Position numbers and translations under genes: made by a program. Of a DNA stretch of 64,000 nucleotides, positions 61,655 to 64,000 are shown one piece after another. Below the pieces are notes generated by a model that searched no databases, was not told the DNA's origin, and saw only the letters and a program-made list of their open reading frames with translations. The DNA lies in contig JAJFZO010000407.1 in the NCBI GenBank assembly GCA_021397835.1, positions 4,030,001-4,094,000 of the forward strand. Reading direction: 5' to 3'. Each line of letters starts with the position of its first letter. Within the stretch, counting starts at the first letter, position 1. Source of the DNA: Moringa oleifera. Lineage: Eukaryota; Streptophyta; Magnoliopsida; Brassicales; Moringaceae.

Positions 61655-62114
61655 ATGGCTGTTCCTTTTTCTGCTTCTTCTCTCCCCCTCGAAATTTTCT
61701 CCCATGTCCTCTCTCCCTGTCCCTCGTCTCGCCAATTTTCGTTCGTTTTCCCGCAGACGCCTCCGCAAACAACCACCAGACCTTTGAAACTCCAGCATCA
61801 CAGGCTGCGAGCACTGAGAGAATGGCGGGAGTACGAGGAGGCGGTGAGGCGCAAGGACCTAGCGAGAGCTCTCAGGTTCTTGAAATCCGTTGAAAAAAAT
61901 AATAACAGCGACCTAGTTCAGCAAATTGACGGTTCTGTAGCAGGTGAATCGACTCCGTCCCGGCTCAGTCAGTTGAGGACGCTTGAATTGGAGAAAGACT
62001 GGCAGGTTTTGGACACGTGTTTGAATGCGGATGATATGAGGCTCGTGGGTAGTGCGTTTAGATTTCTCAAGGAGAGAGGACTCTTGCCTCATTTTGGAAA
62101 ATTCAGCAATATTG
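61655..62114 (+). CDS. VIR3-like plastid metalloprotease-family protein, first exon (partial gene)
   Basis: One exon of 153 codons plus one base ends at a donor ATTG|GTAATC. The N-terminus is Ser/Pro-rich and transit-peptide-like. It is followed by LRALREWREYEEAVRRKDLA and RALRFLKSVEK, then LDTCLNADDMRLVGSAFRFL and LPHFGKFSNI. From memory this matches the N-terminal part of the atypical FtsH-like family that includes Arabidopsis VIRESCENT3 (At1g56180), a putative thylakoid metalloprotease. The zinc-binding HEAGH motif lies in later exons, beyond this window, so catalytic residues cannot be checked. A possible second exon starts at 63,917 (acceptor GCATTTAG), stays open to the window edge and reads NVLKQSTADG; it continues the frame but resembles the family only weakly. 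The gene is divergent from plastid PGK. Confidence 0.65.
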
Positions 62115-64000
62115 GTAATCTATTTTATATTCTTGGTAAATGGTTTATGATCCAATGGTTTGACAGGATATCTTTAGGCTTAAATTTTTGTTGTTACTAT
62201 TTATTTGCTTAATTCTTTGTATGCTTTCTGAAAAACATTCTCTTTGATTTAGTTGTTTGATTTTTTTTTATGACATCAAATTGATGATATGATAACACAC
62301 TGAGCTTTCTTTTTTTTTTTTTTTCTTTTTTTGGGAGGGGGGCCAAAATTCAGTCAAATGGATGCTCTTTTAATTTTGTAATCTGTGTGATGATTCTGTT
62401 CTGCTGATTTTAGTGCTTATCTTGACAATTGTTCTGTTATTGAGTGTTGGAGACTAGTAATTTGTTATCTCGAAGCAGTTTTTGTAGGCAAGTAAATTAT
62501 GTCACCATGTCATCAAGTTGCCTGCTACCTAGTTAAACAAATCTACGGTTTTAGATTGATATTTTGATGAAAATTTGAAACTTTTGCCTCTCATCAATAG
62601 CCAGTAGTCATATACACATGCATGTGTATCGTATACATAAGCACATAGATACATACATCTAATATATATGCATGCTACCTTACATATATTTATGAGATGG
62701 TAATAGTTTGACAATCAAAATCAAGGCAGTTAGGCATTGATGACACATGGTTGATCTTCTATAGGAGATGTTGATGAAAGCAAAAATCAAATAGAGAAGC
62801 ATTGCCTTCTTGTTGGATTGTTATTGGTGTCCTATACTCATGTATTGTGGCAAATATATTTATAGAATTAGCAGTGGCTTTGGTTGCTAATATGTCATGA
62901 TGGTTGTGATGTTGAAAGAATTAAGCAATTGGCAGGTCCATATATCATGCGAAGAGAGAGAGCTTTCTAAGTTGTCTCCTCCCAGGAGGCTCAGTTTAGA
63001 ACACTATTTCACAAGTAATTTGCTAATTATGTGGTGACTAAGATGACCTATGGTTAGGTTACTGGTAGCTCAGTAGTTCAGATTAAGATGATCTGCCTTT
63101 TCTTTCTCTTCATTGTAATTCGAGGCCTAGCTGTAAATGCATCATTCCTTAATCTACTCTGTCCTCTCTCCCACCCTCTCCCCCCCCCCCCCCCAAAAAA
63201 AAAAAAAAAAAAAACAAAACAAAACAGACACTCTGTTGGTTCCATCTTTTCCCCCCTTCTTATTCGTGTAATGTTTAGTTTCCTTTGTGTGGAGACAGGT
63301 ATCTGTTTTTCACTAGAAAATATGTGTACGTGACCTGAACTGGTGATAATATCTACGTTCAGAGTATTCCCCATGTACTTTGTAATGGAGCTCTTTGTTT
63401 TGCATGTTTTTGAACCACGCATTTGCGTCTAATGGCATTCAATGATGGAAATACTTGTTTGGAATTCCAAAATTGAAGTTATGAGTCTGGCATACAAATT
63501 AAGAGACATTTTAATCAAAAGGACTTGCCTCTTGCTGGTTTATGGTGCTTAGGTATACATAGTCTTCGGTTTTGAAATGGAGAGGTATTGATTTGAGGAG
63601 ACTATAAACTTTTTCTCAGAAGCTCTGCATATGCTATTTTCTTTCTGCTAGAAGCATTAGCATGGTAGTCTGTGTCCTAACGAGCATCTGATGTTCCGGG
63701 TTGTATTAACTCCACAATATGTCAGGTGAAACACATGTTATTCCTGATTTCCAAAAGTATAATCTTCAAACTTTTATGTTGTGCGTATGCTTGTCTTTTC
63801 TTTTATTTCTTCTTCATTTAATGGCTCCTCAGTCAGAGATTTATGAAGTTTTGCCTACTTATTTGTTGTCAAAATTTTATTTCAGCCATATTTATTTTCT
63901 TTTCTGTTGCATTTAGTGGCTACCATCTTGTTAAGGAATGTGTTGAAGCAATCTACAGCTGATGGATGGTTCAAATACTTTGGTTTAAGGTTTAGCTGTA
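62115..64000 (+). other. First intron of the VIR3-like gene (probable)
   Basis: T-rich plant-intron-like DNA with no convincing exon until 63,917. It includes T runs at 62,311-62,325 and short chance frames (for example 63,088-63,333, 63,719-63,916). The intron may extend past the window. Confidence 0.45.
63180..63214. repeat. C15 run followed by A20 run
   Basis: Fifteen C residues (63,180-63,194) then twenty A residues (63,195-63,214). The opposite strand is a G15 tract with strong quadruplex potential, and the tract is prone to length error in sequencing. Confidence 0.85.

Noticed and set aside
63078..63422. 114-codon minus-strand frame with poly-Gly and poly-Phe
   Set aside because: Created by the C15/A20 homopolymers within an intron.

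Overview
This is a nuclear genome window from a dicot plant. It is AT-rich, its genes are intron-split with GT-AG junctions and TATA boxes, it carries many decayed Ty1/copia retrotransposons, and its recognisable proteins are plant-type: two phosphoglycerate kinases of plastid and cytosolic form, an ascorbate oxidase and a plastid metalloprotease-like protein. All calls come from reading the sequence; no search was run.

Layout. 1-23,110 is a repeat-built block. A copia-gag-linked unit occurs three times (about 2.3, 12.7 and 18.9 kb). A 0.6-0.8 kb module occurs six times. A small TATA-driven, spliced, unrecognised gene occurs twice (6.1-7.37 kb and 15.1-16.3 kb); the second copy has a stop in exon 2. 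23.1-27.6 kb holds a minus-strand PHD-finger gene with an in-frame minisatellite. 27.6-39.3 kb is mostly AT-rich DNA with a pair of 0.77 kb direct repeats, a short LTR element and one TATA-driven orphan gene candidate (35.3 kb). 39.3-41.6 kb is a complete five-exon ascorbate oxidase gene. 43.7-46.5 kb is a fourth copia relic, followed by a decayed gene fragment that looks like the C-terminal part of TTI1.

51.8-64.0 kb is the gene-dense end. A cytosolic PGK gene (401 aa) lies downstream of a plastid PGK gene (481 aa) on the same strand. Both have six coding exons, and the four inner exons have identical lengths (78, 261, 318, 159 bp), so they are a tandem duplicate pair. The plastid copy has a GC-AG intron. 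Head-to-head with it, across 695 bp holding three exact TGACGTGG elements, starts a gene resembling the plastid metalloprotease VIR3. From memory, Arabidopsis has the same neighbours (At1g56180 and At1g56190), so this is probably conserved microsynteny. Plastid PGK serves the Calvin cycle, cytosolic PGK serves glycolysis, and a VIR3-type protein would act in chloroplast development, so a shared plastid-linked promoter makes biological sense.

I found no CRISPR array, bacterial operon or clearly new biochemical system. The most unusual items are the duplicated TATA-driven orphan gene with its six-copy flanking module, the 35.3 kb orphan candidate, the GC-AG intron and the ACGT-element cluster in the divergent promoter.
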